Shown one piece after another: positions 23,927 to 32,155 of a DNA stretch of 38,435 nt. The DNA comes from Actinomycetota bacterium. GTDB taxonomy: Bacteria; Actinomycetota; Acidimicrobiia; Acidimicrobiales; Ilumatobacteraceae. Made by a program: the position numbers and the translations under genes. Each line of letters starts with the position of its first letter. The stretch's first letter is position 1. The stretch lies in contig JACQZZ010000033.1 in NCBI GenBank assembly GCA_016213625.1, positions 1 through 38,435 on the forward strand, read 5' to 3'. Below the pieces are notes generated by a model that saw only the letters and a program-made list of their open reading frames with translations, was not told the origin of the DNA and searched no databases.

Positions 23927-24502
23927 ATGGCCGCACAGTCGAGCAAGAACCGGCAGGCGTCGCAAGGCGTGCGCCGTGGCCGTCGTGCCACGGCTGTCGT
24001 GATGCTGGCGGCGATGCTGGCGGGTTGCAGCCTGATGACGCTGCGATCCGACTTCTCGGACATCGATGGCGATGGCGACGTTGCTGCGGTCGCTGGCTGG
24101 ACGCGACTGTCGACGACCGACACGTACATCGCTGTCGCCAATGTTCTGCCGGGTGAGGCGATGTTCACCGACGAGGCGAACGATGCGGAGCAGCCGTTGG
24201 AGGGCGAGTTGATCGTCGTCGGCTCGGGTGCCCCTGTTGTCGCCGATGCTCGCCACGTGGAAGTCCACCTCTACGACCGGATGACCGGTCTTCCGGTGGC
24301 CGGCCTCCACGTCACGATAGAAGTGGTCAACTTGTCGACGGGGGCGCACTTTGATGTCCCCGCGACGGAGATGCAAGACCTGGCGCTCGGCGATCGGGAT
24401 CGCCACTACGGCAACAACGTTCCGATCACCGGCCCCGCGGACATTCGGGTGATCGTGACCGCTGGCAGCGAAAGGATGACCTTCGATGGCCACCTCGACT
24501 GA
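23927..24502 (+). CDS. Lipoprotein with a P19-like domain, coupled to a cyclase
   Basis: The 191-residue protein has a twin-arginine-rich start, a hydrophobic stretch and lipobox LAGC (AVVMLAAMLAGCS, cysteine near residue 33). The mature part is beta-rich, with HVEVHLYDRMTGLPVAGLHVTIEV and HYGNNVPITGPADIRVIV. The last two segments resemble periplasmic metal-transport proteins of the P19/Tpd type, but the match is weak and the metal ligands cannot be confirmed. AAGGCAGG precedes ATG 23927. Its 3' end overlaps the diguanylate cyclase gene by 17 bases, so it may act as a periplasmic sensor partner (inference). Confidence 0.7.
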   Translation: MAAQSSKNRQASQGVRRGRRATAVVMLAAMLAGCSLMTLRSDFSDIDGDGDVAAVAGWTRLSTTDTYIAVANVLPGEAMFTDEANDAEQPLEGELIVVGSGAPVVADARHVEVHLYDRMTGLPVAGLHVTIEVVNLSTGAHFDVPATEMQDLALGDRDRHYGNNVPITGPADIRVIVTAGSERMTFDGHLD

Positions 24503-26399
24503 TACCGCCCTGGGTCGGATCCGACAGCGCGCCGTCGACGCGTCGGTAGGCGGCAAACTCCGCGCCGGTTTCGTCGCGCTGCTGCTCGTTCTGTTCCTCG
24601 TCATCGGTGCCCTGCTGCTCACAGTGAGCCGCCTCGGTGCAGCCAACGACCACATCGATCAAGTCGCCGTCGTTCGTGCGAGCGCCGCCGATCAACTGCG
24701 CTTCGCCGCCTCCGAGCTGCGAGCGGAGCAAGAGGCGTATGTGATGGACTGGCCGACCAGTCGAACTGGGTTCGACGAGGCAGTCATCAGATTCGAGGCG
24801 GCCCTACGCGCGTTGCGTACCGCCGGCGCCGACCCGATGTCGCAAGCACTGATCAACAAGCTCGAGACCAGCTACCAGACCTTTCTGGCATCCGACCAGC
24901 TCATCGTGCAGGCCCTGGACAACAACGAATTCGAACTGGCCGAGAACCTGACCCTCGGCGCGGAATCTCTCGCCGCACGATTCATCGCCGAAGATGCCGA
25001 GAGCATCGCGGCACTAGCCGAGCAGGGTCGGGCTGTTGCGATCGAACGATTCCACACCACATCGGCCGACGCGAGGGCTCTCGGGCTCTCCCTTGGTGTC
25101 ATTGCGCTGGTCGTCATGGTGATCGCCAGCTGGGTGATCACCAAACTCATTCGCGACCCGCTGCATCGAGTACAGCTGGCGGCTGAGCGTGCCGCTGACG
25201 GAGACCTGCACGCCGAGGCCGATGTCCGCAGCGACGACGAGACAGGGCGCCTCGCTGGAGCGTTCAACAGCATGCTCACAAAACTCCGCCAGCGTGAGGA
25301 AACGCTGCGAGCCGACCATCACCGACAAGAGATGGCGAACCGCATCCAACGTGCGTTCGAAATGGCCGACGACGAAGTTGCCGCGCTCGACGTGGTCGGC
25401 CTGACCCTCGACGACGCCCTTCCGGAACGGTCCAGCGAACTGCTCCTCGCCGACAACAGCAAAGCGAACCTCGAGCAGGCCGTCATTGCAGGCACCAACC
25501 CTGACGGCCCCGGATGCCCTGTCGGCTCGCCATTCTCCTGCGTCGCAGTCCGTAGCGGCGCCCCCGTCACGTTCGCGACCAGCACCGCCGTGGACGCATG
25601 CCCGCACCTGCGAACGCGAGGCGTCGAACCATGCTCGGCGGTCTGCGTGCCAGTCAGCTTCATGGGACGGGCGATGGGTGTCATCCACTCCGTCGGCGAC
25701 GAAGCGAACCATCCGTCACCTTCGCATATGGAGGCGCTCACCACCCTCGCCGCGCAAGCAGGGGCACGGATCGGCATGCTCCGCACCATGGTGCGCACAC
25801 ACGAACAGGCATCGACCGACTCGCTGACCGGGCTGATGAACCGACGTACCTTCCAATCTCGCAGCCGCTCGCTCCGACGCGCAGGAATCCCCTTCGCACT
25901 GGTCATGGCCGACATCGATCACTTCAAACGAGTGAACGACACCTACGGCCACGAGACCGGTGACCGCGCGCTGAAGACCTTCAGCGACGTGGCGACGCAC
26001 ACCCTGCGACAGGACGACTTCATGGGCCGGTGGGGTGGCGAGGAATTCGCGTTCGCGCTGCCAGGGCTGGACGCAGCACAAGCCACTGAAGTGCTCGGAC
26101 GAATCCGCCTCGAACTCGCCGCACTCCTGTCCACCAGCGACCTTCCTGGCTTCACCGTCAGCTACGGCGTCGTCGACGCACACACGTGCACGAGCCTGGA
26201 AGCGGCGGTGCGTCTCGCCGACGACGCCCTCTACGCCGCCAAGGAACAAGGCCGAGACCGCGCCGTCATCGCGGACAGCGACGACGCCACCTCGCCGACG
26301 CCTCCGACTCGGGCACCACGCACTGCCGACACCCCACGTCACACCCCGATCGGAGTCCTCGCCAGCCTCGCCCGCGACGACGACCCATTGGAGCGGTAG
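24486..26399 (+). CDS. Membrane diguanylate cyclase (HAMP-GAF-GGDEF)
   Basis: This 637-residue enzyme makes cyclic di-GMP. Helix 1 (GFVALLLVLFLVIGALLL, about residues 28-46) and helix 2 (VIALVVMVIASWVITKLI, about 203-221) enclose a helical external sensor. HAMP follows (about 222-275), then a GAF domain (about 300-445) unusually rich in cysteine (GCPVGSPFSCV, ACPHLRTRGVEPCSAVCVPV). The GGDEF domain has DSLTGLMNRRTF, ADIDHFKRVNDTYGH and the active signature GGEEF near 517. RQDD five residues before it is an intact inhibitory site. ATG 24486 lies inside the lipoprotein gene. Function is confident; the signal is not. Confidence 0.93.
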   Translation: MATSTDTALGRIRQRAVDASVGGKLRAGFVALLLVLFLVIGALLLTVSRLGAANDHIDQVAVVRASAADQLRFAASELRAEQEAYVMDWPTSRTGFDEAVIRFEAALRALRTAGADPMSQALINKLETSYQTFLASDQLIVQALDNNEFELAENLTLGAESLAARFIAEDAESIAALAEQGRAVAIERFHTTSADARALGLSLGVIALVVMVIASWVITKLIRDPLHRVQLAAERAADGDLHAEADVRSDDETGRLAGAFNSMLTKLRQREETLRADHHRQEMANRIQRAFEMADDEVAALDVVGLTLDDALPERSSELLLADNSKANLEQAVIAGTNPDGPGCPVGSPFSCVAVRSGAPVTFATSTAVDACPHLRTRGVEPCSAVCVPVSFMGRAMGVIHSVGDEANHPSPSHMEALTTLAAQAGARIGMLRTMVRTHEQASTDSLTGLMNRRTFQSRSRSLRRAGIPFALVMADIDHFKRVNDTYGHETGDRALKTFSDVATHTLRQDDFMGRWGGEEFAFALPGLDAAQATEVLGRIRLELAALLSTSDLPGFTVSYGVVDAHTCTSLEAAVRLADDALYAAKEQGRDRAVIADSDDATSPTPPTRAPRTADTPRHTPIGVLASLARDDDPLER

Positions 26400-26760
26400 T
26401 GGCGAGATGTGCAAGGCCAAGCCATGACTTGTCCAAGGCAGATCCTGATTCCGCCGTCGGGCTTGACTCTCTGACCTGCCCGGCGCACCATGAACCACGG
26501 CGCTTCTGAATCGTATCCTTCAGATTGATGTGTCCGCACTCCCGCCTGGGCGGGCACGCCGGGCAGAGTCGCGACCGAGTTTCGACTCCGCTCGAGGTCT
26601 TGTGGCAGCGCACCATTAGGGGACTGCCACAAGACCTCCTCCCTTCGCTCGGGGTGATCCGACTCGAGTCTGACGCGACGGTGCCATTCACCATGGTGTC
26701 GAACACGGGCCGATTCAACCGAGGTGCAAAACACGACTCGGCCGGCGCGACCGTCGCACG
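26400..26760. other. Intergenic region between convergent genes, with hairpins
   Basis: No protein gene is evident. It contains a compact hairpin CCCGCC-TG-GGCGGG at 26541-26554, a 10-bp inverted pair CTGCCCGGCG (26476-26485) and CGCCGGGCAG (26557-26566) around it, and the perfect inverted repeat at 26595-26639. Any of these could stop transcription arriving from either side. Confidence 0.5.
26595..26639. repeat. Perfect 15-bp inverted repeat
   Basis: GAGGTCTTGTGGCAG (26595-26609) and CTGCCACAAGACCTC (26625-26639) are exact reverse complements separated by 15 bases. No U-tract follows on either strand. It lies between converging genes, so a bidirectional stop signal, protein-binding site or remnant of a small mobile repeat are all possible. 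Confidence 0.7.
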
Positions 26761-27777
26761 CTACGGCGCGTCGGACGTGCGGGTCTCGTGGAGGAATTCG
26801 ATGATTCTGTCGATCTCGGCTTGGGTGAGGAGGTTGTCCGCGAAGGCGGGCATGTCGTCGGGGCCTTCGCGGACTGCTTCGGTGAACTCCTCGGTGTCGT
26901 CGAGGACGTCGTTGTCGAGTTCGCCTCCCATCGAGCCGTTGGCGTTGATGCCGTGGCATGACACACACCCGGCCTGCACGTAGAGCACTTCTCCGGTCAG
27001 GTCGTCTGGGCGGTCTGCGGGGTCGCCGCCGAGACCTTGGTAGGGGTAGATCTCGCCGACGTAAGCGGTGGGGACGCGATCGAAGGCTTCGTTGGGTGCG
27101 AGGTTGGCGTGCATGGTGGGTTGGGTGAGCACTACGTAGAACATGCCGAGTCCGGTGAACAGGACGAAGCCGACCATGAAGTAGGGGATGAGGCGGTTGG
27201 AGTGCGTCGAGCCGTCGCTGGCGCGACTGATCACGAGCAGTTGCACGGTGGCTGCGATCACGAAGAACCACACCAAGCAGAGCACGGCGATGAGCCAATA
27301 CTTGTTGATGATGCCGACATCGGCACCCGAGGATGCGGTCACCTGTTGGGGTCCGTCGATCACTTTCATCTCGAACTTCGTCGCGGCGTCCACGCCCTTA
27401 GGTCCTTGCAGTTCGACCTGAAGCGCTTCGGCGTCGGAGGGTGCGGCGTACTGGACGAACTCGAGTTGAACGACACCTGCTTCGTCGGTGGTGCCAGAGT
27501 CAAGCTCGACGAAGCCCGACTTTCCGCCGATCTCGGCCTGCCGGGAGACGGTGACGACGGCGTCGGCGACGGGGGTGCCGCCGTCGGTGACCGTTGCGGA
27601 GATCTGGACGACCTCACCGACCGTGCTCTCCGATGGCGCGTCGACCTCGATCTCGGCCGCAGCGTCGACGCGGCCGGCCAGGCCGAGGAGGGCGGCGATC
27701 AGTGTGAGGAGGAGGATCAGCGACCCGACCAGACCGTGCGCTGTGCGCTGCTGGATGGACTTCTGTTGGCGATTCAC
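26761..27777 (-). CDS. Membrane-anchored cytochrome c with an Ig-like domain
   Basis: The 338-residue protein has a signal or membrane helix (LVGSLILLLTLIAALLGLA), an Ig-like/transthyretin-like domain (residues about 40-140, VDAPSESTVGEVVQISATV), two membrane helices (WLIAVLCLVWFFVIAATVQLLV and IPYFMVGFVLFTGLGMFYVV), and a C-terminal mono-heme cytochrome c. The cytochrome shows heme motif CVSCH near residue 276 and the likely axial methionine in DDMPAF near 312. GTG 27777 overlaps the NrfD stop as GTGA. It probably passes electrons between the NrfD module and an outside partner. The Ig-helix-cytochrome combination is unusual. Confidence 0.82.
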   Translation of the reverse strand: MNRQQKSIQQRTAHGLVGSLILLLTLIAALLGLAGRVDAAAEIEVDAPSESTVGEVVQISATVTDGGTPVADAVVTVSRQAEIGGKSGFVELDSGTTDEAGVVQLEFVQYAAPSDAEALQVELQGPKGVDAATKFEMKVIDGPQQVTASSGADVGIINKYWLIAVLCLVWFFVIAATVQLLVISRASDGSTHSNRLIPYFMVGFVLFTGLGMFYVVLTQPTMHANLAPNEAFDRVPTAYVGEIYPYQGLGGDPADRPDDLTGEVLYVQAGCVSCHGINANGSMGGELDNDVLDDTEEFTEAVREGPDDMPAFADNLLTQAEIDRIIEFLHETRTSDAP

Positions 27778-29111
27778 GGGGCAACCTCCACGCGCGTCTC
27801 GTGTTCTTCCTTCATCTCCCAGATCGCGACGATCGGGAAGAGGCGGGTGAACAGCGTCAGGAACAACATGAACAGCGCGAAACCTCCGGCGACGATGGCC
27901 CACTCGGTGGCCGTCGGCATGTAGCTCGACGGTTCGTAGGGCATCAGTGGGACGCTCATACCGGCGACGACGATGAAGTAGCGCTCGATGAACATCGCGA
28001 CGACCGCGAACGATGAGGCGACCACGAGGCCTGTGATCGTTCGTGTGCGCTTGAAGGCGACGATCAGTACCGGCAGGACCAGCCCACCGAAGAAGTAGAA
28101 CCAGAACAGCGGGGCGAACTTCGTCGCGAACAGCTCCCGGAAGGCGAACAGGTCGTCGTCGGAGGCCTTGAATCCCTTGGTGATGAACTCGGTCGCGTTG
28201 GTGTAGATCATGATCATCGACATCGCGGCGAGGAGGTACCCGAGGTATGTGAACTGGCGTTCGGTGATGTACTCCTCGAGGTGATAGCGGCGCCGCACGA
28301 TGGCGAACACGATGATCAGCACTGCGACGCCCGAGAAGATGGCCCCGGCGACGAAGAAGAAGCCGAACGACGTGCTGTTCCAGCTGACCCGGACGGTGGT
28401 CGAGAACACGAACGACAGCACTGTGTGCACGCTGACCGCCACGGGGATGATCAGGACGGTGAGGATGGCGACCGCCTTGGCCAGCGCTCGTCGCTGCGGC
28501 GGGTTCTCGATCCATCCGAACGACAGGGTGCCGTACATCCACGACTGGACGTGCGGAACCCGGCCCGGCAGACGGTCCCGGAAGAACGCAAGATCGGGGA
28601 TCATCGGGACCAGCAGGTAGACGACACTGGACGTGAGATAGACGGTGATGGCCATCATGTCCCACATCAACGGTGACTGCCAGTTGCCGTTCAGGTACAT
28701 CTGGTACAGGCGGAGCGGCTGGCCCATGTCGACGATCACGAAGACGCCTGCGGTGATAAGGCCCATCACGGTGATCGCCTCGGCGACACGGGTGATCGGG
28801 GTTCGCCACGTGGCCCTGGTGATGCGCAGGATGGCCGACATCAGTGTGCCGGCCATGCTGATGCCGGCGAAGAACACGAACGCCGCGATGTAGATGCCCC
28901 ACGAGATGCGATCGCGCATGCCCGTGACGTACAGCCCGTTGTTGTACTGGTTGACGTAGGCGACGATGCCGACCAGCAGGACGAGCAGCAGCCCACCGAC
29001 CCACAACTTGAATGCGACACCTGTGGAGGTACCGGGGATCAGAGCCTTTGCTTCGAGCCGACTTTCCCAGGTGGTGTCGGCCGTGCCCGGTTCTTCGATC
29101 AGCGCTTCCAC
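27774..29111 (-). CDS. nrfD: NrfD/PsrC-family quinone-interacting membrane subunit
   Basis: This is a roughly 445-residue integral membrane protein with eight or more helices of the NrfD/PsrC family, which exchanges electrons between the quinone pool and an iron-sulfur partner. Family features include GIYIAAFVFFAGISMAGTLM near residue 65, GQPLRLYQMYLNGNWQSPLMWD near 120, and SVHTVLSFVFSTTVRVSWNS near 230. GTG 29111, overlapping the Fe-S gene by 13 bases with GGGAG upstream, is preferred; the frame stays open to 29147. It lies between the Fe-S gene and the cytochrome gene with overlaps on both sides. It most resembles subunits of polysulfide reductase or alternative complex III type systems. 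Confidence 0.9.
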   Translation of the reverse strand: MEALIEEPGTADTTWESRLEAKALIPGTSTGVAFKLWVGGLLLVLLVGIVAYVNQYNNGLYVTGMRDRISWGIYIAAFVFFAGISMAGTLMSAILRITRATWRTPITRVAEAITVMGLITAGVFVIVDMGQPLRLYQMYLNGNWQSPLMWDMMAITVYLTSSVVYLLVPMIPDLAFFRDRLPGRVPHVQSWMYGTLSFGWIENPPQRRALAKAVAILTVLIIPVAVSVHTVLSFVFSTTVRVSWNSTSFGFFFVAGAIFSGVAVLIIVFAIVRRRYHLEEYITERQFTYLGYLLAAMSMIMIYTNATEFITKGFKASDDDLFAFRELFATKFAPLFWFYFFGGLVLPVLIVAFKRTRTITGLVVASSFAVVAMFIERYFIVVAGMSVPLMPYEPSSYMPTATEWAIVAGGFALFMLFLTLFTRLFPIVAIWEMKEEHETRVEVAP

Positions 29112-30166
29112 GTGACCGCTCCCTTCGCTCGCTCGATCCACGGCCACTTGGTGGGCATGCGCCCAGTCGTGTGCGGATCGCGGCCCACCGCTTCACCGTG
29201 GCCGGGGATGTACCAGACGCGGGGATGGGTGCCCAGTTCCTCCTTCAGCCGATAGGCGTTGTTGTTGGTGGTGAAGTCCTTGAACGACACCAGGGTCTTG
29301 CCGTTGGTGGCGAGGTCTTCCTCCAGGTCGCCGTAGTAGATCGCCCCCTGGGGACAACCCGCCACACAGTGCGGCAGCGAACCCGCCCGCACCATGTCGA
29401 CGCAGAAGTCGCACTTCGTGACCGTACCGACCTTCGCCTGAACCTGATGCTCCATCGAGTAGTCCGCCAGCAGAGCTTCCGGCGGAACCGGGGGGCTCCC
29501 CCAGTTGAAGAAGCGACGGTCGTACGGGCAAGCCGCCATGCACATCCGGCAGCCGATGCACCGGTCCTGATCGATCAACACCACGCCCTCCGGTGCCGAG
29601 AACGTGGCCGCGACCGGACAGACGTTGACGCACGGAGGGTTCTGGCACTGCTGGCAAGGGGTGGGGACGAACTGTGTACCGCCACCCTCGAGCGGGCTCT
29701 CGTAGACCTCGATCCACTCCATCGGCTCAGGCAACAGGTGGCCCTCGATCGTGGCCAGCGTGCACTGCGGTGCGGTGCCCTGGCTCTGGCAGCCGTCGCA
29801 ATGGCGCAAATCGACGATCATCCCCCACTGGCGAACCCGCCCACTTGCACCGGCAGCCGGGGAGCGCTTCGGAGCAGATTGGGCATAGCTGATAGCAGAC
29901 AGGCCTAGGAGCGGTGCGGCGACTGCTGCGCCGCCCATTCCCAAGCGCTTCAACGCGCTCCGTCGGGTGAAGGTCACGGGGACATCGACCGGCAGTGCGC
30001 TCGGTGAAACCCCGCATGCAGGTGCCATCGTGACCGACGGACAGACATCGCGGTCCTCTTGGCTCCTCGCTGAGTCTTTCCTGGAGCGATGCCACCGAAG
30101 TCGTCGCGCCGACCAACGTCGGTAGTCCACAATTCCGTCGGTTGTCGATTCCGGTCTCGTACTCAT
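29099..30166 (-). CDS. Tat-exported 4Fe-4S ferredoxin subunit (NrfC/PsrB-like)
   Basis: The 355-residue protein has a twin-arginine signal (TRRSALKRLGMGGAAVAAPLLGL, about residue 67). Four cysteine clusters follow as in NrfC/PsrB/DmsB subunits: CDGCQSQGTAPQC, CQQCQNPPCVNVC, CIGCRMCMAACP and CDFCVDMVRAGSLPHCVAGCP. It should carry about four 4Fe-4S clusters on the outer face of the membrane and relay electrons to or from the NrfD subunit. ATG 30166 has GAGGAG at good spacing but leaves 65 residues before the Tat motif; an internal ATG near 30029 would give a more usual signal. The domain call is firm, the start less so. Confidence 0.9.
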   Translation of the reverse strand: MSTRPESTTDGIVDYRRWSARRLRWHRSRKDSARSQEDRDVCPSVTMAPACGVSPSALPVDVPVTFTRRSALKRLGMGGAAVAAPLLGLSAISYAQSAPKRSPAAGASGRVRQWGMIVDLRHCDGCQSQGTAPQCTLATIEGHLLPEPMEWIEVYESPLEGGGTQFVPTPCQQCQNPPCVNVCPVAATFSAPEGVVLIDQDRCIGCRMCMAACPYDRRFFNWGSPPVPPEALLADYSMEHQVQAKVGTVTKCDFCVDMVRAGSLPHCVAGCPQGAIYYGDLEEDLATNGKTLVSFKDFTTNNNAYRLKEELGTHPRVWYIPGHGEAVGRDPHTTGRMPTKWPWIERAKGAVTWKR

Positions 30167-30213
30167 CAGTTCTCCTCACAGCAAGCACTGGGATCCCGTG
30201 CTGTCGAATGCAA

Positions 30214-30253
30214 GCGGGGTGTCAGCGTGCCGAATGCCACGCCGACACCCCGC
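30214..30253 (-). terminator. Strong hairpin between the lipoprotein and Fe-S genes
   Basis: GCGGGGTGTC pairs perfectly with GACACCCCGC, and after one unpaired base on each side GCGTG pairs with CACGC, leaving an eight-base loop. It begins 27 bases after the lipoprotein stop. No long T-tract follows, so it may be a partial terminator or an RNA-stabilising hairpin that lets the first gene be made in excess. Confidence 0.6.
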
Positions 30254-30280
30254 GATCCAAGGTGACCGACTCCTCGTCGC

Positions 30281-31222
30281 CTAGGCGGCGAAGGTCACTT
30301 CAATCCAGCCGAGGTAGCCGCTCTGCACGTGACCGTCGTCCTCCCAACCCGCAGGCGTGGTGTCCGCATCCCAGTACGCAACCGCGAGCTTGGCCGTGCC
30401 GCCGACGGTGAACACTGTGTCGGTGGCATCCGCGGTGTCCAACGGGCGGCTCATCTCGAACGTCCACATACCAGCAGCATCGGCGGTCGGGTCAGAGTGG
30501 CTCCAACGTCCGCTCAGCGAGTTCTCCGCGCCGTCGCCGTTGTCGTCCTCGCGCTCCTTCGGATTCGTGGACCACTCGTCATCCAACTTGCAGGCGCCAT
30601 CGTTACCCGGGTCCTTGCCCTCAGCGGGCTTGCCAGTGGTACCACCCGACATCGTCGCTCCATCGCACACGAGCTCCCAGTGCCAAATGTCGACGGCACC
30701 CAACGAGGTCTCCTCGTCATCGTCCGTCGCGCCCATGCCCTCGCCCGCTGTCGCGTCGATGGCCCACTGGATACCGAGCGCCGACGACAGGTGCGGATCA
30801 GCCGCATCCCAGTTGTAGTCGTCCTCGACCTGCAACAACACATACACGTTCGTGTCATCATGCGCGACCTTCAGCACAGCATCCTTGTCCTCAGGATCCT
30901 CGCCCTGAATCGGCTCGAGCTCGAGGTCGAGATCTGGCACGTCAGCCCACTCCGCGGCGTCACCGTCGACGGCGAACCCCGTGACCGCCGGCGCCTCGAG
31001 CGTCAACGACTCCGGTGCTCCCGCCGTGGTCTCCGATGCCTCAGTGGTCTCCGGCACCGTGGTCTCCGGCACCGTGGTCTCCGGCACCGTGGTCTCCACC
31101 ACGGCGGCGGTTGTCTCCACGGCCGGCGTGGTCGCGGAACTCGAGTCGTCGCTGCCACAACCCGCTGCTGTCGCTGCCAACACGATGGCTGCGGCCAACG
31201 ATCCGAATCGCTTGAACTTCAT
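30281..31222 (-). CDS. EB_dh-like (heme-b binding) lipoprotein
   Basis: The 313-residue protein has a lipoprotein signal (lipobox ATAAGC, cysteine near residue 22), a Thr/Glu/Val-rich spacer with PETTV repeats, and a domain resembling the ethylbenzene dehydrogenase gamma subunit family. That domain shows VDGDAAEWADVPDLDLEL at its start, DTNVYVLLQVEDDYNWD near 122, and DIWHWELVCDG near 180. The family binds heme b and feeds electrons to or from Fe-S subunits. ATG 31222 has GGAGGGGG upstream. It heads the minus-strand module with the Fe-S, NrfD and cytochrome genes. Acidic, aspartate-rich composition points to an exposed location. Family assignment is by pattern; heme ligands are not proven. 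Confidence 0.75.
   Translation of the reverse strand: MKFKRFGSLAAAIVLAATAAGCGSDDSSSATTPAVETTAAVVETTVPETTVPETTVPETTEASETTAGAPESLTLEAPAVTGFAVDGDAAEWADVPDLDLELEPIQGEDPEDKDAVLKVAHDDTNVYVLLQVEDDYNWDAADPHLSSALGIQWAIDATAGEGMGATDDDEETSLGAVDIWHWELVCDGATMSGGTTGKPAEGKDPGNDGACKLDDEWSTNPKEREDDNGDGAENSLSGRWSHSDPTADAAGMWTFEMSRPLDTADATDTVFTVGGTAKLAVAYWDADTTPAGWEDDGHVQSGYLGWIEVTFAA
31044..31098. repeat. 15-base tandem repeat coding for PETTV units
   Basis: GTGGTCTCCGGCACC occurs three times in a row (31044-31088), followed by a partial fourth unit. On the minus strand it encodes the ETTVP repeats of the lipoprotein spacer. Identical units allow slippage, so copy number could vary between strains and change the length of the tether. 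Confidence 0.85.
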
Positions 31223-31523
31223 GGTGGTAACCCCCTCCATTGTTGACGCGGCTGCGTTCAACTACCAGCCACCATCGGCGCACTCAACGCATCCCGGCAG
31301 GGTCCTAAGACCGGAAACGCCGTGTCTCTTGACACCACATCGCGCACCCACACCCCGGCGGCCGAAACCGGAGGAACCGAGCCGTCACCAACCGCAGCCG
31401 ACGAAACCATCCCAGGCTTCAACCGAACGGTGTCACCCGACCGAGGCGAATCGCGCGCCGCGTGGCAGGTTGTTGGGCCGTTGGACCCTGACCCGGCCGC
31501 CACCTTCAGCGCAGCATGTGCGC
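31223..31523. other. 301-base divergent promoter region
   Basis: No gene is evident. It separates the minus-strand lipoprotein (ribosome-binding site GGAGGGGG at its edge) from the plus-strand DUF2505 gene, so it should hold both promoters. I cannot assign promoter boxes with confidence; TTGACA occurs at 31329-31334 without a clear partner. Confidence 0.4.
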
Positions 31524-32036
31524 ATGGAGGTCAACTTCCGGCATCACTACGCGGCGGAGTCTGACGCAGTGTTCGCGATACTGACTTCACCCAACCTTGC
31601 CATCGCCCGTTGCTCCGCAGCTGGACAACACAACGCCAAGGTCGTCGAGTTCTCGCAATCCGTCGGCATCGTGTCGATGCGCATCCGCTCAGACGTCACC
31701 ATCACTCCGGCCTCGCCGCCCCGACCGTCGCTCGTCCCGGCGGTGGTCTGGGAACAGCACGAAGAGTGGGATCCGAGTCCGTCGGGCGCATCTCACTCCG
31801 GTACTTGGCAGATCACAGCGAGAGGAGTACCACTCACCATCGGCGGCACAATGTGGCTGTCCAGGGCCGAAGGACTCGGCACACTCGCAGCGATGAATGG
31901 CGAGGTCCGCTGCTCACTGCCAGTCCTCAACGCAACGATGACGGCCACGTTCCTCGCTCATGTCGAACAAGACCTGCAACTCCAAGCCGCCTTCGTCGAC
32001 CATTACATCTCGGCCCCAAGGCAGTGGCTCGATTGA
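31524..32036 (+). CDS. DUF2505-family protein (second of two)
   Basis: This 170-residue relative of the protein at 23297-23806 shares its motif order: MEVNFRHHYAAESDAVFAILTS at the start, SGTWQITARGVPLTIGGTMWL in the middle, and HVEQDLQLQAAFVDHYI at the end. It belongs to the START-like DUF2505 family, predicted to bind a hydrophobic ligand; function unknown. ATG 31524 is used; GTG 31518 two codons earlier gives a start resembling the first paralog. It is divergent from the electron-transfer module. Confidence 0.83.
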   Translation: MEVNFRHHYAAESDAVFAILTSPNLAIARCSAAGQHNAKVVEFSQSVGIVSMRIRSDVTITPASPPRPSLVPAVVWEQHEEWDPSPSGASHSGTWQITARGVPLTIGGTMWLSRAEGLGTLAAMNGEVRCSLPVLNATMTATFLAHVEQDLQLQAAFVDHYISAPRQWLD

Positions 32037-32155
32037 ACACCAGAACCACAAGCACCACCTGTCACCCCGACTTTCGGACACGAGGAACTAGCCGGGCTCC
32101 GCGATGGCAACACGGTGCCGTCACCCGACTCCGGAGTTGATCCGTCCGTCAGGAG

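Noticed and set aside
26761..29196. 811-residue continuous minus-strand frame
   Set aside because: Only its last 338 residues are a real protein (the cytochrome). The first part is an arginine-rich shadow of the NrfD gene, which has clear family motifs in another frame.
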